Part shown: one piece after another, positions 17,216 through 26,287 of the stretch
Numbering within the stretch: the stretch's first letter is position 1
How the letters are laid out: each line of letters opens with the position of its first letter
NCBI RefSeq assembly: GCF_036784765.1
Contig: NZ_CP136651.1
Coordinates: 186,001-250,000, forward strand
Length of the DNA stretch: 64,000 nt
Origin: Novosphingobium sp. ZN18A2
GTDB taxonomy: Bacteria > Pseudomonadota > Alphaproteobacteria > Sphingomonadales > Sphingomonadaceae
Direction of reading: 5' to 3'
Program-made: the position numbers and the translations under genes
Notes under the pieces: model-generated
The model's database searches: none
Told to the model about the DNA's origin: nothing
The model's input: the letters and a program-made list of their open reading frames with translations, nothing else

Positions 17216-19798
17216 GTGAGCGAAATCTACAAGGTAGCGATCATCGGGTCTGGGCCGGCGGGCATGAGCGCCGCCAGCCAGGCCGCGGTACGGGGCATGA
17301 GCCACGTGCTGCTGGAAAAGACCGACCACCTTTCGGACACGATCTTCAAATACCAGAAGGGCAAGCACGTCATGGCGACGCCCAACCAGCTCATCCTGCG
17401 GGCTGGCGGCGAACAGGCCTTCGATGCGGGCAAGCGCGAGGAGATCCTCGACAAGTGGAATTCGCGCACCAGCGAGCTTGGCGTGAACGTCAAATACAAT
17501 GCAGAGGTAAAGGCGATCCGCGGCACCGGCCCCGAAATTGCGGGCAGCGTGCAGAAGATCGTGATCCGCCGGCGCGGCAAGCCGGACGAGGTGAAGGAAG
17601 TCCAGCGGCACGAACCGCCTTACGAACTGACGCTGACCAACGGCGAGACGATCGTTGCCGAAAACGTGATCCTGGCGATCGGCACGCAGGGCAACCCCAA
17701 CCTTGTGCGCGCGCCCGGCGGCGACCTTGCGCACGTCACCTACCAGCTGGACGATCCCTACGCGATCGTGGACGAACACATCATCGTCGTGGGCGTGGGC
17801 GACGCGGGGATAGAGAACGCGCGCGGCCTGGTGGAAGACCCGGCGCAGGGCAATGTCGTCACCATCCTCAACCGCAAGCCCAAGTCGGCCAACGTGCGCG
17901 AAAGCTTCGCCACCGCGAAAGAACCCAACGCCAAGGCGCTGGTCGAGGACGACGAGGCGGGCAAGCTTACGATCCGGTACGAAACCGAAGTGAAGCAGGT
18001 TGAGCCCGAATGGGTGACGCTGGACACGCGCGACGGCGAAGAGAGGATACGTTGCGACCGGATCATCGCGCGCATCGGGTCGGCCCCGCCGCGCGCCTTC
18101 GTGGAAGGCTGCGGCATAGAATTCGCCAGCGACGACCGGCTGGCATTCCCCACGCTTTCCCCGCAGTTCGAATCCACCGCGCCCGGCGTGTTCGTAATCG
18201 GCGCGCTCGCCGGTTATCCGCTGATCAAGCACTGCATGAACCAGGGCTATGACGTCATAGAGTTCATCGCCGGCAATACGGACCTGAAACCGGCGGACGA
18301 GCCGCTGCTGGCCGAGAAGTTCGCGGACCTGCCGGGCAACCGTTCCGTCGACGAATGGCTTGAGCTGCTGCGCACCAACATCACCATCCTCGAAGGGATG
18401 ACGAGCCTGCAGATGCGCGAGTTCATGCTCGATTCGGACGCGCGCGCCTATCGCAAGGGCGATGCGATCTTCGAAAAGAACGATCCCGGATCGTCGCTTT
18501 TCGCGATCGCCGAAGGGTCGGTCCACGTGCGTATCGATCCGAACGACCCGAGCAAGGTGGTGCCGATCGGCAAGGGGTCCATCTTCGGCGAGGTGGGCCT
18601 GATCTCTGGCCGCCGCCGCGGCGCGACCATCGTGGCCGCCGAAGATGCGATCTGCGTGGAAATCAGCCGCAATGCCGCGCTGAAACTGCAAAGCCAGGTG
18701 CCCAGCGCCAAGCGCGCGATAGAGCGCATTTCCACCGAGCGTCAGTTGTTGCAGATGTTCGGCTCCGGCCTGACGACGGACGACATCCGCGAAGTGGTGG
18801 ATACCGCGAAGATCGAACAGGTGCCCGCCGGCAAGGCGATCATAAACGAAGGCGACGACGGCAAGGACATCTTCGTGATCCGCGTCGGGTCGATGATCGT
18901 GGAAAAGGAAGTGGGCGGAAAGCCCGTGTTCCTCTCATACCTGCCGGCCGGCTCATACGTGGGCGAAATGGCGCTGATCGACGGCGGCCAGCGCACCGCC
19001 ACGGTGCGCGCGGCGATCAAGTCCGAAGTGATCCACGTGGACGGCGACGCGTTCCAGCGCGTGCTCGATTCAAAACCCGCGCTGGTGGCCAAGGCGCGCG
19101 AGGACATGGAACTGCGCCGCCGAACCAACGCGCTGATCGAATCGCGCAAGGGTTCGATGTCGAGCGTGGTCGATCTCTATTCCGAACAGGCCAACTTCCT
19201 TGTCAGCCAGGGGCTGGGCGAAGCAACCGACGTGCTGCTGATCGACGAGCGGCTGTGCGTGGGCTGCGACAACTGCGAAAAGGCCTGCGCCGACAGCCAC
19301 GACGGCCTTTCGCGGCTCGACCGCGAGGCGGGCAAGAGCTTTGCGCACCTCCACGTGCCGACGTCCTGCCGCCACTGCGAACACCCGCACTGCATGGCCG
19401 ATTGCCCGCCCAACGCGATCCATCGCGGGCCGGACGGCGAAGTGTTCATCGACGATACCTGCATCGGTTGCGGCAATTGCCAGCGCAACTGCCCCTATGG
19501 CGTGATCCGCATGGACAAGGTGCCGCCGAAGAAGCCGTCGCTGCTTTCGTGGCTGTTCTTCGGGCGCGGGCCGGGACCGGGCGAACCGCCATACAAGTGG
19601 TCCAGGAAGAACACGCATTACACCGGCGATCCCGCTGTCGACGAAGCGATTGACCGCAAGAAGGCGATCAAGTGCGACATGTGCGCGGGGATAGACGGCG
19701 GCCCTTCGTGCGTGCGCGCCTGCCCCACCGGCGCGGCGATCCGCGTAAGCCCGGACGAGTTCCTCACCGTATCGCGGCTTGAGCGGGAGAGCATGTGA
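17216..19798 (+). CDS. FAD oxidoreductase / double cyclic-nucleotide-binding / 4x[4Fe-4S] ferredoxin fusion
   Basis: An 860-aa cytoplasmic fusion with a GTG start and upstream GGGGGA. Residues 1-355 form a two-Rossmann pyridine nucleotide-disulfide oxidoreductase-like module: FAD site GSGPAG at 11-16 and NAD(P) site GVGDAG at 193-198, with no CxxC redox pair. Residues about 395-505 and 520-625 are two cNMP-binding domains; their phosphate cassettes are FGEVGLISGRRRGATI (E459, R468) and VGEMALIDGGQRTATV (E584, R593). Residues 675-850 hold 16 cysteines in four HybA/NrfC-type clusters (C681, C718, C749 and C820 onward). It probably passes NAD(P)H electrons to the next protein under cyclic nucleotide control (inference). 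Confidence 0.9.
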   Translation: MSEIYKVAIIGSGPAGMSAASQAAVRGMSHVLLEKTDHLSDTIFKYQKGKHVMATPNQLILRAGGEQAFDAGKREEILDKWNSRTSELGVNVKYNAEVKAIRGTGPEIAGSVQKIVIRRRGKPDEVKEVQRHEPPYELTLTNGETIVAENVILAIGTQGNPNLVRAPGGDLAHVTYQLDDPYAIVDEHIIVVGVGDAGIENARGLVEDPAQGNVVTILNRKPKSANVRESFATAKEPNAKALVEDDEAGKLTIRYETEVKQVEPEWVTLDTRDGEERIRCDRIIARIGSAPPRAFVEGCGIEFASDDRLAFPTLSPQFESTAPGVFVIGALAGYPLIKHCMNQGYDVIEFIAGNTDLKPADEPLLAEKFADLPGNRSVDEWLELLRTNITILEGMTSLQMREFMLDSDARAYRKGDAIFEKNDPGSSLFAIAEGSVHVRIDPNDPSKVVPIGKGSIFGEVGLISGRRRGATIVAAEDAICVEISRNAALKLQSQVPSAKRAIERISTERQLLQMFGSGLTTDDIREVVDTAKIEQVPAGKAIINEGDDGKDIFVIRVGSMIVEKEVGGKPVFLSYLPAGSYVGEMALIDGGQRTATVRAAIKSEVIHVDGDAFQRVLDSKPALVAKAREDMELRRRTNALIESRKGSMSSVVDLYSEQANFLVSQGLGEATDVLLIDERLCVGCDNCEKACADSHDGLSRLDREAGKSFAHLHVPTSCRHCEHPHCMADCPPNAIHRGPDGEVFIDDTCIGCGNCQRNCPYGVIRMDKVPPKKPSLLSWLFFGRGPGPGEPPYKWSRKNTHYTGDPAVDEAIDRKKAIKCDMCAGIDGGPSCVRACPTGAAIRVSPDEFLTVSRLERESM

Positions 19799-20757
19799 TG
19801 GCGACGACCGCGCATGGCCCCGACCAGGGCGATTTCGAAACCGCGGCAACCGCGGAGGACACCACCACCACCCGCGAACCCCGGCGCGGCCGCACCCGCC
19901 GCGTGCGCCAATCGGGGCACGAAGGGTTCCTGACATATGCCGGCGGGCGCTGGTGGAAGGTTTCCGCGCTGCTCGCGATTGCGCTGATCGCGCTCTACAT
20001 CTTCGTGCCGCTGCCCCGGCAGCACTTTGGCGGAACCTGGCTGGGCTATACGCTGGGCACAGCAGGCGCGCTGCTGATCCTGTGGCTTACGATGCTGGGC
20101 GTGCGCAAGCGCGCGATCACGCCCGGCCGGTGGAGCCTGAAAGCGTGGACCAGCGCGCACGTCTGGCTGGGGCTGTGCCTGATCGTGATCGGCACGCTGC
20201 ACACCGGCTTCGACCTAGGCTGGAACGTCCACACGCTGGCCTGGGCGCTGATGATGATCGTGATCCTGTCCGGCCTGTTCGGTGTGTGGCTTTATGCCAC
20301 GGTGCCGCAGGCGCTTTCGGCGAACCGCTTCGACGAGGAAGGCGCGATCACCGAAAAGCAGATGATAGAGGCTTTGCGCTCGCTGGACCGGCAGCTGCAC
20401 GAAGCGGCCCAGCCGCTTGACCGCGAAAGCGCCGCGCTGGTGGAGGGCAGCCTTGAGGAAGATCCCTTCGCGGGCAACGTGTGGAACCGGCTGACCGGCA
20501 ATTATCCGCGCTGCGCCACGCGCGATGCCACCGTGCGGCTGCGCGAAGGGCGCGCCTATCGCCCGCGAACGGCGGACGACCCGCTGGACAAGGTCGATGC
20601 CTTGCTTGCGCGCAAGCAGGGCATGCTCGACCGGATGCGCCGGCACCTGAAGCTGAAATCATGGCTGCAGGCGTGGCTCTATATCCACGTTCCGGTCACC
20701 TTCGCGCTGATCGCCGCGCTTTCCGCCCATATCGTTTCCGTCTTCTTCTATTGGTGA
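19798..20757 (+). CDS. Five-helix cytochrome b-like membrane protein
   Basis: A 319-aa protein whose ATG shares one base with the stop of the preceding fusion gene (TGATG). After a 50-aa hydrophilic basic N-terminus there are membrane helices at about 53-71, 82-101, 119-138, 146-167 and 291-317. Between helices 4 and 5 is a soluble loop of about 120 aa. Histidines H121, H135, H145, H297 and H311 lie in or at the ends of helices 3-5 and could ligate one or two b-type haems. It has no strong family match that I recognise. By position it would be the quinone-free or haem-bearing membrane bridge between the ferredoxin module and the decahaem protein. Confidence 0.8.
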   Translation: MATTAHGPDQGDFETAATAEDTTTTREPRRGRTRRVRQSGHEGFLTYAGGRWWKVSALLAIALIALYIFVPLPRQHFGGTWLGYTLGTAGALLILWLTMLGVRKRAITPGRWSLKAWTSAHVWLGLCLIVIGTLHTGFDLGWNVHTLAWALMMIVILSGLFGVWLYATVPQALSANRFDEEGAITEKQMIEALRSLDRQLHEAAQPLDRESAALVEGSLEEDPFAGNVWNRLTGNYPRCATRDATVRLREGRAYRPRTADDPLDKVDALLARKQGMLDRMRRHLKLKSWLQAWLYIHVPVTFALIAALSAHIVSVFFYW

Positions 20758-20767
20758 GGCAAGAGAG

Positions 20768-22669
20768 ATGACCTTCCTTGTCCGCCAGATCGCCCTCAAG
20801 TCCGATGGTACGGAGATCGTCCGCGCATCGCAGGTAGAGGGTGACGAGCTTGCCATCGGGCGCGATTCGTCATGCGGCATCCACTTGCCCGACCTTGCCG
20901 TGGACCCGCGCCATGCGATGATCCGGCGCGCGGGTGACGACGCGCTGACCATCGAATCGATCGGCGAACAGCCGTTCGAACTCAACGGACGCAGCACCAC
21001 GCGCGGCGAGATCGACCTTGCCGAAGGCGCTGAACTTGCCTTCGGCGGGCACCGCATCCAGGTTTCGCGCGACGGCGAAACGGGATTTCCCGATTTCGCG
21101 GTGCGCCGCGTGTCCGCGCTTTCGGAAAGCGCCGAGGACCGCGACCTGGGATCGGTCTATACGCTGAAGGGCCTGCTGCCCGGAAAGCGTATGTCGGCAT
21201 GGACGTTCGCGATCCTGGTGCTGGTCGCCTTCCTCGCCTTCCCGGTCTGGAGCTATCTTACCTACCAGCCGCTGGCGCTGCACAAGGACGCCCGCCGCCC
21301 AGCCGGATGGCATGCGGACATGGTGTGGTCGTCGGGCCATCTTTCGGATGCGCACAAGAAGCTGAAGGGCGATTGCCAGGCCTGCCACGTCGATGCCTTC
21401 GTGGCCGTGCGCGACAATGCCTGCCTCACCTGCCACACAGACGATGCGCACCAGCACATTGCCGACCGGCCGGGGCAGAGCGCCGTCGAACGGCTTACGC
21501 TGGCACGTGGCACGCCGACCGGACTTGCCGGATTGCAGCGGTCGGTCGCGCTGATGTTCAACCGTCCGCCGGGCAGGTGTGTCGAATGTCACACCGAACA
21601 CACCGGCGCCGGTGCTATGCCCGCAACCCGCCAGAAGTTCTGCACGGATTGCCACGCCGGGATGAAGAAACGCCTGCCAGATACGACCATCGGCGACGCC
21701 GCCGATTTCGGGACGGACCACCCGCAATTCCGCCCCGCCATCGTGGTTGACCCGGCACCCGAACAGCCGCTGCTCAAGCGCGTGGCGTGGACGCCGGACC
21801 TGCGTGAGAACGACGGGCTGAAGTTCACCCACAAGCAGCACCTGTCGAAAACCAACGCGGTCGCCCAGATGGTGATTCGCCGCCCCGCACTCTACAAGGG
21901 CGAAAAGGCACTGGATTGCCAGGATTGCCACAAGGTCGACGCCACGGGCGTCCGGTACCAGCCGGTGAAGATGGAGCAGGCCTGCGAAACCTGCCACACG
22001 CTCAACTTCGACCGGGTGGACGGCACCTTCCGCAGCCTTCAGCACGGCAAGCCCGCGCAAGTGGTGGCAGACCTGCGCGCGTTCTATCGCGGCACCGGGC
22101 CGGTGCGTCCGCCGAACCTTTCGGGTCTTTCGCGCCGCCAGCCGGGCGAAGCCGCGCGGCAATCGAACGCGGCGGACTATGCGCGCGCGGTGCGCTTCTA
22201 TCCGACGCGCGCGAGCCAGGCGATCGCGGCGGTCTTTACCAAGGGCGGGATGTGCTATGACTGCCACGTGGTAACGCGCACCGGCACGGCGGCGACCGGC
22301 GGCTTCGCGGTCGAAAACGTCGCGCAGAACACGCGTTATTACCACACCGGCTGGTTCAGCCACAAAGACCACACCAAGTCCGACTGCCAGACCTGCCACA
22401 CAAAGGCGGAAACATCGAACGACGCAAACGACCTGCTGGTGCCGGGGCTTGACGGGCCGGGCGGTTGCCGCACGTGTCACGTGGGTGAGGCGGGCACGCA
22501 CCTTGCCTCGATCAAGGTGAAAGACCCGGTCGATTCAAGCTGTGCGATGTGCCATTCCTATCACATGGACAACGGCCCCCCGTGGGAACCGAAGGACAAG
22601 CGCAAGCAGCAGATGCACACCGCGGATGCCGCCACGCCAACCCGGCTGAGCCAGGCGGCGGCGCGCTGA
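20768..22669 (+). CDS. FHA domain-transmembrane-decahaem cytochrome c fusion
   Basis: A 633-aa protein joining two worlds. Residues about 25-100 form an FHA fold: GR at 31-32, S34/S35, RH at 48-49 and LNG at 72-74, although the usual SxxH serine is replaced in DPRHA. One hydrophobic helix lies at about 144-165. The C-terminal 460 residues contain ten CxxCH haem sites, starting at C203, C219, C271, C292, C384, C406, C496, C540, C567 and C592. The expected topology is FHA inside and haems in the periplasm. FHA domains bind phosphothreonine peptides, so a phosphorylation input is plausible. It follows the membrane protein by 10 bp. Confidence 0.92.
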   Translation: MTFLVRQIALKSDGTEIVRASQVEGDELAIGRDSSCGIHLPDLAVDPRHAMIRRAGDDALTIESIGEQPFELNGRSTTRGEIDLAEGAELAFGGHRIQVSRDGETGFPDFAVRRVSALSESAEDRDLGSVYTLKGLLPGKRMSAWTFAILVLVAFLAFPVWSYLTYQPLALHKDARRPAGWHADMVWSSGHLSDAHKKLKGDCQACHVDAFVAVRDNACLTCHTDDAHQHIADRPGQSAVERLTLARGTPTGLAGLQRSVALMFNRPPGRCVECHTEHTGAGAMPATRQKFCTDCHAGMKKRLPDTTIGDAADFGTDHPQFRPAIVVDPAPEQPLLKRVAWTPDLRENDGLKFTHKQHLSKTNAVAQMVIRRPALYKGEKALDCQDCHKVDATGVRYQPVKMEQACETCHTLNFDRVDGTFRSLQHGKPAQVVADLRAFYRGTGPVRPPNLSGLSRRQPGEAARQSNAADYARAVRFYPTRASQAIAAVFTKGGMCYDCHVVTRTGTAATGGFAVENVAQNTRYYHTGWFSHKDHTKSDCQTCHTKAETSNDANDLLVPGLDGPGGCRTCHVGEAGTHLASIKVKDPVDSSCAMCHSYHMDNGPPWEPKDKRKQQMHTADAATPTRLSQAAAR

Positions 22670-22689
22670 TCGATGGCCGGGGGCACGCC

Positions 22690-23571
22690 ATGCTGATCGC
22701 ACAGATCACCGACATCCACCTGGGGTTCGAACCGGATACGCCGGGCGAATTCAACCGCCAGCGGCTGGATCGCACGGTCGCCGCGCTGAAAGCGCTCGAC
22801 CCGCAGCCAGACATGCTGCTGGCCACCGGAGACCTGATCGACCGCGGCGACACCGAAAGCTACGAACGCCTGAAGGAGGCGCTGACCGGCCTGCCTTTCC
22901 CGGTGCACATGGCGCTGGGCAACCATGACGACCGTGCGAATTTCAACGCGGCCTTCCCAGAGTACGACTATGCCGACGGCTTCCTGCAATACGAGGTCGA
23001 CACGCCGGACCTGCGCATCCTGGTGCTCGATACGCTGGAAGAAGGCCGCCACGGCGGCGCTTTCTGCCCAACGCGCGCAAAATGGCTCTCGGCCCGGCTT
23101 GACGAGCAGCCGGACAGACGGACGCTGATCGTCCAGCACCACCCGCCGGTCGAAGTCGGGATTCCCTGGATGAACACCGATCCGGCAGAACCCTGGGTCG
23201 AGCAGCTCGCATCATGCCTGCGCGGCCGCGAAAACGTGATCGGGCTGGTCTGCGGGCACATCCACCGCGCGATCACGACCCACTGGGAAGGCCTTGTGGT
23301 GGCGACTTGCCCGTCCACCGCACCGCAAGTGGCGCTGGACCTTCGGCCCATTGATCCCGGCACGCCCGACCAGCGCGAACTGATCATTGCCGATCCACCC
23401 GGTTATGCGCTGCACTGGTGGAACGGGCGCGAGCTTATCACGCACTGGAACACGGCAGAGGACCATGCCGTGCTCGCCCGCTATGACGCGAACCTGCAAG
23501 GGATGATCCAGCACATGCTGGCCGAACGCCCCGACGGCGGCGCGAGCAGTGGCGCGCTGGCGCCCGAATAG
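22690..23571 (+). CDS. CpdA-like metallophosphoesterase (probable cyclic nucleotide phosphodiesterase)
   Basis: A 293-aa calcineurin-like phosphoesterase. All metal-binding motifs are present in order: TDIHLG (D8, H10), GDLIDRG (47-53), GNHDD (77-81), QHHPP and GHIHR. The sequence layout and length match class III cyclic nucleotide phosphodiesterases such as CpdA and Rv0805. It starts 20 bp after the decahaem gene on the same strand, so it is probably part of that operon. Together with two cNMP-binding domains in the first gene, this suggests local control of cAMP or a related nucleotide. Substrate is inference; other phosphodiesters are possible. Confidence 0.88.
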   Translation: MLIAQITDIHLGFEPDTPGEFNRQRLDRTVAALKALDPQPDMLLATGDLIDRGDTESYERLKEALTGLPFPVHMALGNHDDRANFNAAFPEYDYADGFLQYEVDTPDLRILVLDTLEEGRHGGAFCPTRAKWLSARLDEQPDRRTLIVQHHPPVEVGIPWMNTDPAEPWVEQLASCLRGRENVIGLVCGHIHRAITTHWEGLVVATCPSTAPQVALDLRPIDPGTPDQRELIIADPPGYALHWWNGRELITHWNTAEDHAVLARYDANLQGMIQHMLAERPDGGASSGALAPE

Positions 23572-23607
23572 GGCGGAAACCGCCGCTGCCTGCGCAAGCA
23601 TCGGAAA

Positions 23608-25119
23608 TCAGCGCACGGCAGCCAGCTTCTTCTGCCGCCGCCGCTGCACCGAGCTGCCAATGCCGATCGCTTCGCGGTACTTGGCGACGGTGCGCCGCGC
23701 GAGATCGAAGCCTTTTTCCTTCAGCAGATCGACCAGCGTATCGTCCGACAGGATCTTCTTGGGGTCTTCGGCATCGATCAACTGGCGGATCGCGGCCTTC
23801 ACCGCTTCGGCCGAAACCGCCCCGTCACCATCGGCCGACGCCACGCCCGAGGTGAAGAAATATTTCAGCTCGAACGTGCCGCGTTCGCAATGCAGGTACT
23901 TGTTCGACGTTACGCGGCTGACGGTCGATTCGTGCATTTCGATCGCCTCGGCCACCGCGCGCAGCGTCAGCGGCTTGAGGTGCGAAACGCCGTGGCGGAA
24001 GAACCCGTCCTGCTGCTTCACGATCTCCGCCGCGACTTTCAGGATCGTCTTCTGCCGCTGGTCGAGCGCCTTTACCAGCCAGTTGGCATCGGCCAGCTTC
24101 TCGCCCAGCCACGCCTTTGCGTCTTTCGCCACGCAGGCCCCGCGCATCTCGACATAATAGCTGCGGTTCACGATCAGGCGCGGCAACGTTTCCTGGTTCA
24201 GTGCGATGTCCCAGCCGCCTTCTTCCCCCGGCGATATCAGCACGTCGGGCACAACCGCGCCCGCCGGCCCGTCACCGAAACGCAGGCCGGGCCTTGGATC
24301 GTATCCGCGCAGTTCGGCCAGCATGTCGGCGAAATCCTCGTCGTCCACGCGGCACATCCGCTTCAACCGCGCCAGGTCGCCGCGCCCGATCAGGTCAAGA
24401 TTGTCGAGCAATGTCGCCATGCAGGGATCGTAGCGGTCGGCCTCGCGCGCCTGCAGGGCCAGGCATTCGCCCAGATCGCGCGCGCCCACGCCGGTGGGAT
24501 CGAGCGACTGGACCAGCACCAGCGCCTCTTCCACCTCTACCAGCGCAACGCCAAGGTTATCGGCCACTTCGCGCAAGGGCACGGTTATGTATCCGGCCTC
24601 GTCAAGCTGGTCGATCAGCCAGCGCGCGAGGAACAGCGCGCGATCATCCTTCGCGACTATGCCGATCTGCGCATGAAGGTGTTCGGCCAGCGTCTCTGCA
24701 AAGTCGCCACGCTCGTCGATATCGGGCGCTTCGCCGCCGCCCGTGCCCGCGCTGCTCCAGTCGCTGCCGCTTCCTTCCGCCCGCGCGCCGTCACCGGTAT
24801 CGCGGTCGGCGTCGATCGCACCGGCATCGATATCGAGCGGGCGATCGTCCGCCGCACGGCCTTCTCCCACCAACTGGTCAACCGGCGACGTTTCAAGATG
24901 TGTGCGGCGCGGGTCTTCGGGGGCACCCTCACCCGCATCGGCCGGCCGATCGGGTTCTTGCGGCGATATTTCCAGCAGCGGATTGGCTTCAAGCGCTTCG
25001 CCGATGAAGGTTTCGACTTCCAGGTTCGACAGCGCCAGCAGCTTGATCGCCTGCTGCAGCTGCGGCGTCATGACCAGCGACTGGGTCTGACGAATGTCGA
25101 GGCGGGGCGCGAGAGACAT
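23608..25119 (-). CDS. rpoN: RNA polymerase sigma-54 factor RpoN
   Basis: A 503-aa sigma-54. Region I begins MSLAPRLDIRQTQSLVMTPQLQQAI with the glutamine-rich activator-interacting helix. An acidic, low-complexity region II covers about residues 50-120. The core-binding domain and the HTH follow, ending with the RpoN box ARRTVAKYRE near the C-terminus. The ATG at 25119 was chosen because the family begins there; a longer in-frame extension is not conserved. It lies downstream of lptB, a frequent pairing in proteobacteria (lptB-rpoN). The hpf/ptsN genes that often follow rpoN are absent. Confidence 0.97.
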   Translation of the reverse strand: MSLAPRLDIRQTQSLVMTPQLQQAIKLLALSNLEVETFIGEALEANPLLEISPQEPDRPADAGEGAPEDPRRTHLETSPVDQLVGEGRAADDRPLDIDAGAIDADRDTGDGARAEGSGSDWSSAGTGGGEAPDIDERGDFAETLAEHLHAQIGIVAKDDRALFLARWLIDQLDEAGYITVPLREVADNLGVALVEVEEALVLVQSLDPTGVGARDLGECLALQAREADRYDPCMATLLDNLDLIGRGDLARLKRMCRVDDEDFADMLAELRGYDPRPGLRFGDGPAGAVVPDVLISPGEEGGWDIALNQETLPRLIVNRSYYVEMRGACVAKDAKAWLGEKLADANWLVKALDQRQKTILKVAAEIVKQQDGFFRHGVSHLKPLTLRAVAEAIEMHESTVSRVTSNKYLHCERGTFELKYFFTSGVASADGDGAVSAEAVKAAIRQLIDAEDPKKILSDDTLVDLLKEKGFDLARRTVAKYREAIGIGSSVQRRRQKKLAAVR

Positions 25120-25218
25120 GATCGCTAGTGGCAGTCTTGCTGACGTGTCATCCGGTGCCGATCCGGCAGCGCAACCGCCGGGCACGGTGACGCCTGTCCA
25201 GACTGCCGGAAAAGACAA

Positions 25219-26016
25219 TCACAACGTAAATCCCTCGCCCAGATAGAGCCGTCGCACGTTGGGATCGGCCACCAGCGCGTCCGGGCTGCCCGCGAACAGC
25301 ACCTGTCCGCCATAGATGATGCAGGCCCGGTCCACGATATCCAGCGTCTCGCGCACGTTGTGGTCGGTAATCAGCACGCCGATCCCGCGCTGCTTCAGGT
25401 CGCGCACCAGTTCACGGATGTCGCTGATCGAAAGCGGGTCGATGCCGGCGAAGGGTTCATCAAGGAGGATGATCGACGGTTTCGCCGCCAGCGCGCGGGC
25501 GATTTCGCAGCGGCGCCGTTCACCGCCCGAAAGCGCCATCGCCGCGCTGGTGCGCAGGCGGGTAAGCCCGAACTCGTCAAGCAACCGGTCAAGCTCCGCC
25601 TCGCGCGTTGCCTTGTCGGGCTCTACCAGTTCGAGCACGGTCATGATGTTCTGTTCGACCGTCATGCCACGGAATATCGACGTTTCCTGCGGAAGATAGC
25701 CGATCCCCAGGATAGAGCGGCGATACATCGGCAGGTTGGTGATATCGGTGCCGTCAAGCAGGATGCGGCCCGAATCCGGCCGCACCAGCCCCATGATCGA
25801 ATAGAAGCAGGTGGTCTTGCCCGCACCGTTCGGCCCCAGCAGGCCCAGCACCTCTCCCTTGGCGACGGTCAGCGAGATGTCGGTCAGCACCGCGCGCTTG
25901 TCATAGCTTTTCGCGATCGAGACGACTTCCAGCCCGCGCCCTTCCAGCGGCGGGGCGGCCTGTTCGGGCGCCGTATCTTCAGGCGCATCCTGTTCGGTAT
26001 CGGCTAAGGCGTTCAT
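25219..26016 (-). CDS. lptB: LptB, LPS export ABC ATPase
   Basis: A 265-aa ATPase that powers LPS extraction by LptFG. After an acidic N-terminal extension of about 25 aa (DTEQDAPEDTAPEQ), the core shows Walker A GPNGAGKTT, the LptB-typical IGYLPQETSIFRG, signature LSGGERRRCEIARAL, Walker B IILLDEPFAGIDP and switch TDHNVRETL. The start at 26016 (MNALAD) is preferred; an ATG 24 bp upstream is possible. lptA and lptC, usually just upstream, are not here; a divergent small membrane protein gene is. It is followed by rpoN after 99 bp. Confidence 0.97.
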   Translation of the reverse strand: MNALADTEQDAPEDTAPEQAAPPLEGRGLEVVSIAKSYDKRAVLTDISLTVAKGEVLGLLGPNGAGKTTCFYSIMGLVRPDSGRILLDGTDITNLPMYRRSILGIGYLPQETSIFRGMTVEQNIMTVLELVEPDKATREAELDRLLDEFGLTRLRTSAAMALSGGERRRCEIARALAAKPSIILLDEPFAGIDPLSISDIRELVRDLKQRGIGVLITDHNVRETLDIVDRACIIYGGQVLFAGSPDALVADPNVRRLYLGEGFTL

Positions 26017-26287
26017 CCTGGTCCTGCGGCTTGGCTTCATCTCAATGGCTCGCAATCGCCCAATAGCGGTGCGCAAAGCCGTGCGAAAGCCCGTATTGGC
26101 CGCATTTGGCAGGATTTGTGCATAGCTTGCGCGGCCGATAGCCCGAAAGCCCGGCCCGCTACCTCCCGACACTCCCCAAAACCCCCGCTGCAACGCACGT
26201 CGGGCAGGCGCGCAATGTCCTTGCTTGTGCACCGCAACCTGTGTTCTATTCGGTCAGGGATTGGAACAAAAGGGCCAGCAACAGACG

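Noticed and set aside
26225-26287. Upstream start and a GGAAC (EcfG-type -35) element near 26262 for the small membrane protein
   Set aside because: No CGTT -10 element was found at the required 16-17 bp spacing, and the extra residues are not protein-like.
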